Positions 16,892-24,690 of a stretch of DNA of 57,381 nt are shown here, one piece after another. The stretch covers positions 1 through 57,381 of the forward strand of contig JAMFSL010000188.1 of the NCBI GenBank assembly GCA_026225275.1, given 5' to 3'. The DNA is from Puia dinghuensis (lineage in GTDB: Bacteria > Bacteroidota > Bacteroidia > Chitinophagales > Chitinophagaceae). Below the pieces are notes generated by a model that was not told the DNA's origin, searched no databases, and saw nothing but the letters and a program-made list of their open reading frames with translations. Positions within the stretch are counted from its first letter, which is position 1. The number at the start of each line of letters is the position of its first letter. The position numbers and the translations under genes were made by a program.

Positions 16892-18064
16892 TCAGAAAGC
16901 CTCCCGCAGCTGCACGGTGAAGGCGTTGGAGTGTCGGGCGACACCATAATCGAGGCGCAGATTGAGCTTTTCTTCCTTGCTGAGCATAAAGCGTACGCCG
17001 CCACCATAGGCATAATGCCAGCCATTCAGCTCAAACTGTCCGGGCATATGAGCTACTTCCCCTGTCGAAGCGAACGCCACCATCCCGATCCGCCAGAACA
17101 GCAGGCGGCGGTATTCCGCCTGGTAGGCCTGTAAACATTTGTCGGTGAAGCGGCCGCCATAATAGCCCCGCATCATATCGGCGCCTCCGAGCTCTTCCAG
17201 CTTTCTGAATGGGCTATTGCCCAGCGTGAGTCCTGCTATTCCCTGCAAGGCCAATACTGATTTGGACGATAGCTTAATGAATTTCCGGATGTCGGCGTTG
17301 AAGACGCGGAATTTGAAATCGCTGCCGAGAAAGGTAGGGAACCAAACGTATGTCAGCTCCGCAAAAAATCCGTGATCGGGACTATAGGCGCTGTTGCGGG
17401 TATCCCAGGACAGGATAGGCCCGATGCCGGAGGTATTGCCCCCATATCTGCCGGTGATATTCTCCTGGTCGAAAAGCCCTCCGGGGGTATAGGAGATAGG
17501 GCCGGTATGCTGGAATTCATAGGTCACGCCGAAGTACAGCTTTTTGCGAATTCGCTGCAGGAACTGCGGATTGATAAAATATTGTTTTTGACTGAATCCC
17601 TCTTCATTGGCATAGGGGGTATGATTCCCCAGCCCCCAAAAGTCATCCGGATAATAGCTGTAGGAAGCCTGAAAGCGCGCCAGTTGATCTTCTTTGGCAA
17701 AAAAGATCGTCGAACTGGCCACCAGGATCAACTGTCTACGAAGCGTGTAGAGACCAAGGATGTTGACATCGGAGGTGCGGACGGAAGTATCCTTCATGGG
17801 TTTAAAGAAGCGGGCTGCTATACCGCCGAAGCCCCAGTTTGTCTCCAGTGAGTGAACAACGAAGGGGAAAGCGAGCACATTTTTAGCCTTTTCTTTGGGC
17901 TTGATGATGATACGTGGCATGGGGCGCGGTGGGAGGGTAATACTAAAGGGGACGAGATCTTTTTTGCCGGCAACAGTATCTACGGCAGGAACGCCATGGA
18001 TATGCTGGGCGAAAAGCGAAGAGGTCAGCAGTATTAAGAAGGCAATAATGAGACCGGCTCTCAT
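16892..18064 (-). CDS. BamA/TamA-like outer membrane protein (surface antigen D15 family)
   Basis: A 390-residue outer-membrane barrel. I place the start at the ATG at 18064, giving a clean signal peptide (MRAGLIIAFLILLTSS, cleavage after FAQ); an in-frame start at 18172 would put 36 residues before it. From about 60 the sequence alternates like a 16-strand barrel, with SWDTRNSAYSPDHGFF, the turn found in the Bac_surface_Ag domain, and GGADMMRGYYGGRF near 305, matching the conserved loop-6 RGY motif. No POTRA domains are visible. Such short members act as barrels of uncertain role in Bacteroidota. Confidence 0.85.
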   Translation of the reverse strand: MRAGLIIAFLILLTSSLFAQHIHGVPAVDTVAGKKDLVPFSITLPPRPMPRIIIKPKEKAKNVLAFPFVVHSLETNWGFGGIAARFFKPMKDTSVRTSDVNILGLYTLRRQLILVASSTIFFAKEDQLARFQASYSYYPDDFWGLGNHTPYANEEGFSQKQYFINPQFLQRIRKKLYFGVTYEFQHTGPISYTPGGLFDQENITGRYGGNTSGIGPILSWDTRNSAYSPDHGFFAELTYVWFPTFLGSDFKFRVFNADIRKFIKLSSKSVLALQGIAGLTLGNSPFRKLEELGGADMMRGYYGGRFTDKCLQAYQAEYRRLLFWRIGMVAFASTGEVAHMPGQFELNGWHYAYGGGVRFMLSKEEKLNLRLDYGVARHSNAFTVQLREAF

Positions 18065-18300
18065 ATAATAATAGTGTCTTTCGGTCAGGTATAATGCAAA
18101 GATGAGGGCAAAGTGGAGTTCGAACAATAGACTGGTTGCTGATTTTGGAATAACCATCCCAATATGGGACATGGTCGGGAGGGGCTATTTTTACAAATAT
18201 TTAATAGTCAATTACTTGTGAACTGGTATGCCAATTGTTTTCTACTAAGCGTTCACGAAACATGATGTAAAGTTAACCTGTACCCCTTAATACTGAAGAC

Positions 18301-18777
18301 ATGACAACAACAACTACTATCACCGCCCACGAATTAGAAATGAATGTTTTGAAGAGCAAGATCATGGAATTACAGAGTGCCTTATTATATACGGAAAGTA
18401 TTTCGATCGTAAAACTTCCGACCCACGTGATTTCTGATGTAGAGGTTGATGCAGAAGGACGGATATGGTTTGCGGTTCCCCGCCCGGCGCAGCACATCGA
18501 AGCCTTTGAAAAAGAGATGCCTGCCAAGTTGGATTTCTTCCGCAAGGGAAAGGACTTCTTTGTGAAGGTGAGAGGGATTGCTGTTCTGCTGACCGATGCC
18601 GGAACGATCAATAGTTATGAGTCTTTGTCTGACGACATGAAGAAAAAGATGAACGATAAGGGATCTATGGGGATTATGGTGAAGATAGAGGATACTGAGA
18701 TTATTGATAACTCTCCCAAGTCGGCACAGAGCTGGCTGCAGAGCAGCAGGTCACACTTGTCGAGCTGGTTCTTCTAA
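18301..18777 (+). CDS. Pyridoxamine 5'-phosphate oxidase-like (FMN split-barrel) protein
   Basis: A 158-residue cytoplasmic protein. The segment about 30-110 (SISIVKLPT, GRIWFAVPRP, LDFFRKGKDFFVKVRGIAVLL) resembles the FMN-binding split barrel of general-stress-protein-26-like PPOX proteins. The last 25 residues are Ser/Gln-rich and end in SSWFF. No partner gene is adjacent. A strong intrinsic terminator lies 62 bp after the stop. The family call rests on pattern only. Confidence 0.55.
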   Translation: MTTTTTITAHELEMNVLKSKIMELQSALLYTESISIVKLPTHVISDVEVDAEGRIWFAVPRPAQHIEAFEKEMPAKLDFFRKGKDFFVKVRGIAVLLTDAGTINSYESLSDDMKKKMNDKGSMGIMVKIEDTEIIDNSPKSAQSWLQSSRSHLSSWFF

Positions 18778-18832
18778 GCCAGTCTGTGATGATGATAAAT
18801 TTGTAGTTTACTGCGCGTGTTACATATAGGAA

Positions 18833-18870
18833 GCCGAAGCCCCGAATTGTTCGGGGTTTTCGGTTTTTAG
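18833..18870 (+). terminator. Intrinsic terminator of the split-barrel gene
   Basis: CCCCGAA (18840-18846), loop TTG, TTCGGGG (18850-18856), then a T-rich run interrupted by CGG. A weaker outer stem extends it on both sides. It lies about 60 bp after the stop at 18777. Confidence 0.8.
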
Positions 18871-18968
18871 GAATGTCTGAGTGGAGGAAAGAGGCGGGGG
18901 GCTGGGATCGTGGAGAGGGCGGCGGGCCTCCTACGGCAAGCCTTCGGCGGCCGAGGGAAGGGCTAAAA
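18870..18968. other. G-rich intergenic stretch without a gene
   Basis: Part of the 446-bp gap between 18778 and 19223. It is purine- and G-rich on the plus strand and has no credible coding frame. No recognisable element was seen; the flanks hold a plus-strand terminator and a minus-strand RNA candidate. Confidence 0.4.
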
Positions 18969-19085
18969 AGAAAAAAGGTCCACTGTAGAAACAGCTGACC
19001 TCTAACGATTGCTTGCCATATGAAAAATCTTAATCTTAGTCCTCTATATATTGAGCTTTGATATTGATCTCTTTGATGACACAAA
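18967..19085 (-). ncRNA. Candidate small RNA with its own promoter and terminator
   Basis: Read on the minus strand, a perfect -7 box TATATTTG (plus positions about 19082-19089) is followed by about 110 nt with no credible reading frame, ending in an intrinsic terminator: AGGTC and CTGT pair with ACAG and GACCT around a TTCT loop, then a run of six T (plus positions about 18970-19005). The -33 match is poor. Size and isolation fit a Bacteroidota small RNA, possibly of the 6S-Flavo type, but I could not match a conserved structure. It could also be a long 3' leader tail of the DUF92 gene. Confidence 0.45.
18970..19005 (-). terminator. Intrinsic terminator on the minus strand
   Basis: Minus-strand hairpin with a 5-bp outer stem (AGGTC/GACCT), a 2x2 internal loop, a 4-bp inner stem (CTGT/ACAG) and a TTCT loop, followed by at least six T. 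It would end the small RNA candidate or transcripts from the DUF92 gene. Confidence 0.65.
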
Positions 19086-19223
19086 TATACAGCGCTTTTA
19101 TACCCCCACATAGACAACTTAAAGCGATTTCTATCATCTCAAAACGGGGAAAAAAATCGTAAACCCTTGCTGGTATTGGGTTTGATTAAAAATTTATCAT
19201 GAAGCCCAAGGCCAAATCCGCCG

Positions 19224-19940
19224 TTAAATACAGGGGAATAAAAGAGCGCATGTAAGGGCAGCGGCCAGTGTATTCAGAAAATTGACGGTATTATTAGATA
19301 ACTGCCCCTTGCGCTCCCATACGGCGCCCAGCACTGAGTCGACGAGATTTCCCAGCGTTCCCGACAGGACGAGAACAAGGAATATCCTCGTCTTCCAGCC
19401 ATGCCCCAGGGCATAAACGGCGGCGATGATAGCCGATGCCGCAATACCGATCAGCCATCCTTCCCGGCTGACGACGCCATCGAGTCCTTTTTCATCCGGT
19501 CGCCAGGTAAGAATATGATAATACCGGCGGCCATATACCATCCCGAGTTCTGAGGACAGGGTATCGGCTGCCGCCGCAGAAAGGCTGGCGGCCATCATCA
19601 ACTGAAAGAGAAGACTGTCACGAGGAAATAGTAGCGCCATGAGACCCGCGATAGCCGCTACGCCGCCATTGGCGATCACCTGGCCGGCGGTGCGCGTAGG
19701 CTGATGGGCAGCATGGCCCTTAATCAGCGCTTTTTCTTTTTTCTTCCAGGAAGTGGCTGTGGTTCCCAATATGAAAAAGGAGGTCAGCATGGCCAGTCCG
19801 GTATAGCCGCCGCCTTTATAGACCAACCAGCCAAGGATCGCACCGGTCAGAGCGGCCGGTATCGTCAATTTTTTCCGGCTGATGCTGAAGATGATGCCGG
19901 CCAGCAGGATCAGGAGGACGATAAGGTCGGGACGTGTCAT
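19224..19940 (-). CDS. DUF92 (TMEM19-like) integral membrane protein
   Basis: A 238-residue protein with about six hydrophobic helices (for example 5-21, 28-60, 100-125, 160-200, 220-238). The pattern of ILGTTATSWKKKEKA, ANGGVAAIAGLMAL, AAADTLSSELGMVYG and SGTLGNLVDSVLGA matches the DUF92 family, some members of which (plant VTE6) phosphorylate phytyl phosphate. The conserved ADT-SE-G and GN-DS-LGA patterns are kept. Role here unknown. Confidence 0.88.
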   Translation of the reverse strand: MTRPDLIVLLILLAGIIFSISRKKLTIPAALTGAILGWLVYKGGGYTGLAMLTSFFILGTTATSWKKKEKALIKGHAAHQPTRTAGQVIANGGVAAIAGLMALLFPRDSLLFQLMMAASLSAAAADTLSSELGMVYGRRYYHILTWRPDEKGLDGVVSREGWLIGIAASAIIAAVYALGHGWKTRIFLVLVLSGTLGNLVDSVLGAVWERKGQLSNNTVNFLNTLAAALTCALLFPCI

Positions 19941-19977
19941 GAGTGAAAATAACTAACTTTAGTTGAAACTTATTATT

Positions 19978-21636
19978 ATGGGGCTGGATGCGGATGCCAT
20001 CGTTGTAGGCAGTGGTCTTGCCGGTTTAGTAGCCGCGAATGAACTGGCCATTGCGGGCCGGCGGGTGATCCTCGTCGACCAGGAACCGGAGCAGAGTCTT
20101 GGCGGACAGGCCTTCTGGTCACTGGGCGGCTTATTCCTGGTGGATTCACCTTTGCAGCGGCGGATGGGGATCAAAGACAGCCATGCATTGGCGCTACAGG
20201 ACTGGATCGGTGCGGCAGGTTTCGACCGGCCGGAGGATCATTGGCCCCGTCAATGGGCGGAATCGTATGTCGGTTTTGCGGCTGGCGAGAAATATTCCTG
20301 GCTGCGGGGACTGGGCATCCGATTTTTTCCGGTGGTAGGCTGGGCCGAACGGGGAAGAAATACCGTGCCCCGATTTCATGTGACGTGGGGCACCGGCCCC
20401 GGCGTGCTGGCGCCATTTTTATTCCGCCTCGATGAGGCGGTGAAGCGGAGTACGACCATGTTGAAATTCCGGCACCGGGTGAAAGAATTGATCGTCTCCG
20501 AAGGCGCCGTCACCGGCATAAGGGGAGAAGTGTTAGCGCCCAGCGATGTAAAGCGGGGGCAACGAAGCTCGGATACCGTCATTGGAAATTTTAGCCTGAC
20601 TGCGCAAATAGTCATCGTGACATCCGGCGGCATCGGCGCCAATCACGACCTGGTACGAAAGAACTGGCCCCTGCGTCTGGGTTCACCGCCTTCGTCCATG
20701 TTATGCGGAGTACCGGCGCATGTGGATGGTCGAATGCTGAGTGTTGTACAGCAAGCGGGCGCGAATCTGATCAACCCCGACAGAATGTGGCATTATACCG
20801 AAGGTATCACCAACTGGAACCCGATCTGGGAAAATCATGGGATCCGCATTCTTCCCGGTCCTTCTTCTATGTGGTTCGATGCAGGGGGCGGCAGATTGCC
20901 ACCACCTTTGTTTCCGGGTTTCGATACGCTGGCTACACTGGATCATCTTGTACATAACGGTGGAGAACATTCATGGTTAATTCTAAATCAGAAGATCATT
21001 CGAAAGGAATTCGCTTTGTCGGGGTCTGAACAGAACCCCGACCTTACCAATAAGGACTGGCGTATGTTGCTGGGCAGGATGTTTGGCAAGGCGGCACCGG
21101 GCCCCGTGGAAGCCTTCAAGGAGCAGGGGGTGGATTTTGTCGTCAGGGATAATCTGAAAGACCTGGTAGAGGGTATGAATGCGCTGACACCCGGGTCGCC
21201 CTTGTCTTTCGACGCGCTGTATGAGGAGATCGCGCGAAGGGACGAGCAGGCGGGAAGCAAAAACGGCACGACAGGAAACAAGGACGGGCTGTTGGGCGGT
21301 GATCTGCAAGTCGATGCGATTCGTCAGGCGAGAAACTACCTGGGCGATAAACTGATCCGTACAGCGCCTTTACACAAAATTCTGGATCCGGCGGCGGGGC
21401 CACTGATAGCCGTGAGGCTGCATATTCTTACCCGCAAGACGCTGGGGGGATTGGAAACAAATCTAAATGGGCAGGTATTGAATGCCAGAGGGGAGGTGAT
21501 TCCAGGGTTGTATGCGGCGGGAGAGGTAGCTGGTTTTGGCGGCGGCGGGATGCATGGATATAGAGCGTTGGAAGGTTCCTTTCTCGGTGGCTGTCTGTAC
21601 TCCGGCAGAGTGGCGGGCAGGGCATTCAATTCCTGA
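19978..21636 (+). CDS. FAD-binding dehydrogenase (KstD/fumarate-reductase flavoprotein family)
   Basis: A 552-residue flavoprotein. The N-terminal dinucleotide site VVGSGLAGLVAANELAIAGRRVILVDQE (read in pieces from residue 7) is complete, GGQAFWSLGG follows, and GLYAAGEVAGFGGGGMHGYRALEGSFLGG near the C-terminus is the second FAD-contact region of this family. The family includes 3-ketosteroid-1-dehydrogenases and fumarate-reductase-like enzymes; this branch is usually annotated only as FAD-binding dehydrogenase. ATG 19978 is preferred to the TTG at 19963. Its 3' end overlaps the convergent monooxygenase-like gene by 11 bp. Confidence 0.87.
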   Translation: MGLDADAIVVGSGLAGLVAANELAIAGRRVILVDQEPEQSLGGQAFWSLGGLFLVDSPLQRRMGIKDSHALALQDWIGAAGFDRPEDHWPRQWAESYVGFAAGEKYSWLRGLGIRFFPVVGWAERGRNTVPRFHVTWGTGPGVLAPFLFRLDEAVKRSTTMLKFRHRVKELIVSEGAVTGIRGEVLAPSDVKRGQRSSDTVIGNFSLTAQIVIVTSGGIGANHDLVRKNWPLRLGSPPSSMLCGVPAHVDGRMLSVVQQAGANLINPDRMWHYTEGITNWNPIWENHGIRILPGPSSMWFDAGGGRLPPPLFPGFDTLATLDHLVHNGGEHSWLILNQKIIRKEFALSGSEQNPDLTNKDWRMLLGRMFGKAAPGPVEAFKEQGVDFVVRDNLKDLVEGMNALTPGSPLSFDALYEEIARRDEQAGSKNGTTGNKDGLLGGDLQVDAIRQARNYLGDKLIRTAPLHKILDPAAGPLIAVRLHILTRKTLGGLETNLNGQVLNARGEVIPGLYAAGEVAGFGGGGMHGYRALEGSFLGGCLYSGRVAGRAFNS

Positions 21637-22852
21637 TCTCCGGCGAATGCACATGTTCGGGCCTCACCCCGATGCCTACCAGCCGGGCGGGTATTCTTCG
21701 TAAGAAGGGGTAGCGTTCTGCCCAGCGCATGAATAGAGGCACTGTGGTCTTTTCCACGTCTTTTCTCCGGGTGCTGATCCCCTCTTGAATGCGTACTTGC
21801 AGGGCCTGGATGACGCGGGTCGGAAAGGTCCGGCGGATCTGCAACCTGGCGAGAACCGTCAATGGTACATCGGGCTCATCGCGCAGAGGCCGCCATAGAA
21901 AATTGGCAGCTGCCACGGCATCCTGGATGGCCAGGTTGATGCCGACGCCTCCGACGGGAGACATCGCATGGGCCGCATCTCCGATACAGATCAGGCCTTC
22001 CTGGTACCAGGTGTGGAGGTGGTCTATTTTAACGCTTAATAATTGGATATCCGTCCAGGCGGTCAGTTCCAACAACCGGTCTTTCAGAAAAGGAGACGTT
22101 TCCGCCAGGTCTTCCCGAAATTTGCTGAGCCCTTCCGCCTTCAGCTTATCGTAACCATTTTTGTCGATGATATATCCGCACTGCCAGTAGGTAGAACGAT
22201 CCAGCAGGATGAGTATCCTGCCCCGGGAAAAATTACCGAGGATCTGGCCGGGATCTTCAGGGCGCCGGGATAGCCGGAACCATAGTACGTCGATCGGAGC
22301 TCCGGTATCGATGACGGAAAGCCCCGCCTCTTTTCGAACAGTCGACTGACGTCCGTCGGTGCCGATGACTAGTTTGGCATGTACCTCCAATGGCCCATCC
22401 GGCGTCGTGGCGATGATGCCGGTGATCTTATCTTCGTTTTTCAGCAGACCGGTGACATCAGCCTGCCGGATCAGGGAGAAGGAATTGTATCGGGCAGCCT
22501 GCCCGGCCAGAAAATTCAGAAAGTCCCATTGCGGCATGAGGCCTATAACCGGCCGGGCTACTTTAAGGTGAGAAAAATCCGCGAGATGAACCTCATGTCC
22601 ATTAAAGATGGCGGACATCGATGATATTTCCTGGTGTGGCACCCGGAGAAAATCCTCCAAAAGACCCAGTTCATGCATGAGCTGAAAGGTAGAGGGATGA
22701 ATAGTATCTCCTCTGAAGTCGCGGAAAAAATCCTTGTGTTTTTCCAGAACGATGACGTCGATACCTGCTCTGGCCAGAAGAAATCCTGTCATCATGCCGG
22801 CCGGGCCGCCGCCTACGATGCAGCAAGTGGTATGCAGTTCTCTACCGTCCAT
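21626..22852 (-). CDS. FAD-dependent aromatic/PHBH-type monooxygenase-like oxidoreductase
   Basis: A 408-residue flavoprotein of the p-hydroxybenzoate hydroxylase/UbiH group. The FAD site IVGGGPAGMMTG is at 12-23 with E36 after the second strand, the DG motif is IGTDGRQSTVR near 160, and the GD motif is CIGDAAHAMSPVGGVGINLAIQDA near 275-298. It probably uses NAD(P)H and oxygen to hydroxylate a small aromatic or related compound. No substrate clue nearby except the convergent FAD dehydrogenase, whose gene end it overlaps. Confidence 0.87.
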   Translation of the reverse strand: MDGRELHTTCCIVGGGPAGMMTGFLLARAGIDVIVLEKHKDFFRDFRGDTIHPSTFQLMHELGLLEDFLRVPHQEISSMSAIFNGHEVHLADFSHLKVARPVIGLMPQWDFLNFLAGQAARYNSFSLIRQADVTGLLKNEDKITGIIATTPDGPLEVHAKLVIGTDGRQSTVRKEAGLSVIDTGAPIDVLWFRLSRRPEDPGQILGNFSRGRILILLDRSTYWQCGYIIDKNGYDKLKAEGLSKFREDLAETSPFLKDRLLELTAWTDIQLLSVKIDHLHTWYQEGLICIGDAAHAMSPVGGVGINLAIQDAVAAANFLWRPLRDEPDVPLTVLARLQIRRTFPTRVIQALQVRIQEGISTRRKDVEKTTVPLFMRWAERYPFLRRIPARLVGIGVRPEHVHSPEIRN

Positions 22853-22924
22853 TTGGTTAAAGGTACAATAAGCGTACCGGTTACACCATGGGTCACAAGA
22901 TCTTCGAGCCGATCCGAACTCTTG

Positions 22925-23206
22925 CTAGTCGGTGGGATGATCCGTCTCATATTTGTCGATGGCTTGCCCTACTTCCATACTTAAGGTAGTTTCCTTGCCG
23001 CTATCGCAATGCACCCACATTTCATTCGCTTTCTTTATACTCACGTCTGGTAGGATCGATCTTTCCTTTTGTGATTTTGTCCGAAAATTTTTGACGACGT
23101 AGAAAGTTTCGGAGTGGTGTATTTCGATGTCTGCGGTCAAAGGGATCGTCAGATTGGAATGATCCAGTCTAAAATTAAATCCTATGGTATAAGTCCTGTT
23201 TATCAT
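22925..23206 (-). CDS. Small hypothetical protein
   Basis: A 93-residue cytoplasmic protein that I do not recognise. It has a beta-rich N-terminal half (YTIGFNFRLDHSNLTIPL, IEIHHSETFYVVKNF) and a charged C-terminus. No signal peptide or membrane segment. It lies 72 bp upstream of the flavin monooxygenase-like gene on the same strand. Coding use looks plausible but there is no independent support. Confidence 0.5.
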   Translation of the reverse strand: MINRTYTIGFNFRLDHSNLTIPLTADIEIHHSETFYVVKNFRTKSQKERSILPDVSIKKANEMWVHCDSGKETTLSMEVGQAIDKYETDHPTD

Positions 23207-23360
23207 ACAGCGTTTTTATTAATCGCTTGTATGGTATTTACAAGTAGCATACCACGCAATAGAATATTTTATAATAAAAGGTTAAGCCCGGCTGTTATAG
23301 CCGGATATGAGGAGGATTCAAGGTGTTTTGTTGCCCTTGCCGAGCGTATTGTTGCAATAA

Positions 23361-23382
23361 ATTGTGGAATAAGATCCACAAT
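23361..23382 (-). terminator. Hairpin after the UxuA-like gene
   Basis: ATTGTGGA (23361-23368), loop of six, TCCACAAT (23375-23382): a perfect 8-bp stem beginning 6 bp after the stop of the minus-strand gene that ends at 23388. The following tract on the minus strand is TTATTG, so T-richness is modest. A second hairpin (CCGGCT-N5-AGCCGG) lies near 23288-23304. Confidence 0.5.
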
Positions 23383-23387
23383 CTTAT

Positions 23388-24530
23388 CTACAAGGACATG
23401 ACTGCCCACATCAGCGCCCGGGCAAAGGCTACGTTGAATGCCTGGGCAGTATAACCGCCACCACCGCCACCGCCTGCAACGCCGCCGCTCAAATTAGCGC
23501 CGCCGGGACGATCGCGGTCATAGTCGAGAATATGGGGATGTTCGGGATAAAGCCCCCGGTTATAGCCGTAACTGTATAATTTTTGCATAACGGCAAATAA
23601 ATTTACCTGACCCTGGTCAATAAAGACCTCATGATATTTATCGTATGGGATGTCCGATATCACGTTGCGGTAGTGCATGTGGTTGATGCGGTCGCGGGAG
23701 GCAAAATACTGGCAGACTTTTACCGGGTCTTCACCCATTTCCCGCGTTACACCGCAATCGAAAGTAATGCCATTGGAAGGACTGTCCACGAGAGTGATCA
23801 GGCGTCGCCATCCTGCCAGGTTGGCCATGATCTGATCTGATCCATGGCTGATCTGGGCGACGGGATCGTTGGGATGCAATGCCATGCGGACTCCTGCCTT
23901 CTCTGCAACGGGTATTACTGCCTTTAGGAAATACGCCAGATTTGCCCAGATCTCTTCGGCTTTGTGGATGCCTATCTCCGGTTTGGCGGGCAGGTCCCTG
24001 ACCATACTGTTGTCAAATGCGGTAATGCCGGAACCGCCGCGTCCTATCTCTTCCTCATATCCTTCTATAAGACGATCCACATAAAAATTATATTCGACAG
24101 TGGGAAGTCCGCAGGCACCTGCCACTCTCAGAGACTCCTGGAATATAGCAATATCGGCGTCACGGCCTTTGCGACCGAGGACTGTATCGATGCTGACGGG
24201 ATGCATAATGTTGATAACGGTCAACCCTTTCGCTTTGAGCCGGTCCATAGCGGGGCGGAGTTCAACTTCTTTCCAGGGGCCCTGTATGATACCTGCATTA
24301 ATATAGCCGACCCCGATTTGTCGCCATCTTCGGATGGCCGCATCGTCGGCGTCGAGTGGACAGTTAACGACGATCTTTGGGGTGTTGGGCCCTTCGGAAA
24401 GGGGCCATTGCACTGGTTTGGCGGCACGGCCATGGCCAGGGGAAGATGTGGGTGCATCAGTTAAACCGGTGAAGGACAATGCCGTCAGGGCAGTGCTGTC
24501 TTTAATAAAGTCTCGTCGATTTTTTTTCAT
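23388..24530 (-). CDS. Exported UxuA-like (D-mannonate dehydratase-like) TIM-barrel protein
   Basis: A 380-residue TIM-barrel protein resembling D-mannonate dehydratase and sugar-phosphate isomerase/epimerase folds. The N-terminus KKNRRDFIKDSTALTALSF is a Tat-type signal (RRDFIK), so a folded, metal-bearing protein would be exported. Motifs similar to UxuA: MALHPNDP (H219), FDCG (C259) and HMHYRNV (285-290, compare HFRNV), and YPEHPH near 328-333. UxuA itself is cytoplasmic, so the substrate may differ. Near the C-terminus there is an insertion with seven consecutive glycines (353-359), unusual for this fold. Confidence 0.78.
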   Translation of the reverse strand: MKKNRRDFIKDSTALTALSFTGLTDAPTSSPGHGRAAKPVQWPLSEGPNTPKIVVNCPLDADDAAIRRWRQIGVGYINAGIIQGPWKEVELRPAMDRLKAKGLTVINIMHPVSIDTVLGRKGRDADIAIFQESLRVAGACGLPTVEYNFYVDRLIEGYEEEIGRGGSGITAFDNSMVRDLPAKPEIGIHKAEEIWANLAYFLKAVIPVAEKAGVRMALHPNDPVAQISHGSDQIMANLAGWRRLITLVDSPSNGITFDCGVTREMGEDPVKVCQYFASRDRINHMHYRNVISDIPYDKYHEVFIDQGQVNLFAVMQKLYSYGYNRGLYPEHPHILDYDRDRPGGANLSGGVAGGGGGGGYTAQAFNVAFARALMWAVMSL

Positions 24531-24631
24531 ATTCGGGAATCGTTACGGAAAGTTAACGAATTCCCTGCGTAGGAAGACGGCCGTAAAACGCTTCCTGAAA
24601 TCGGCTATATATAAGACAAATTTTTCCTGGA

Positions 24632-24661
24632 TTGAACAGTATTGAATAAACGGTATCTTTA
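24632..24661 (+). promoter_or_regulatory. Predicted promoter of the subtilase gene
   Basis: TTG at 24632-24634 and TATCTTTA at 24654-24661 with a 19-bp spacer match the Bacteroidota -33/-7 consensus apart from the last base of the -7 box. It leaves a leader of about 25 nt before the ATG at 24691. Confidence 0.6.
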
Positions 24662-24690
24662 TCTCTAATTTAAATGATTATTACTATCTC

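Noticed and set aside
18701-19117. A 138-codon minus-strand open frame over the small RNA candidate
   Set aside because: It spans two terminator hairpins and a G-rich stretch and has no recognisable domain.
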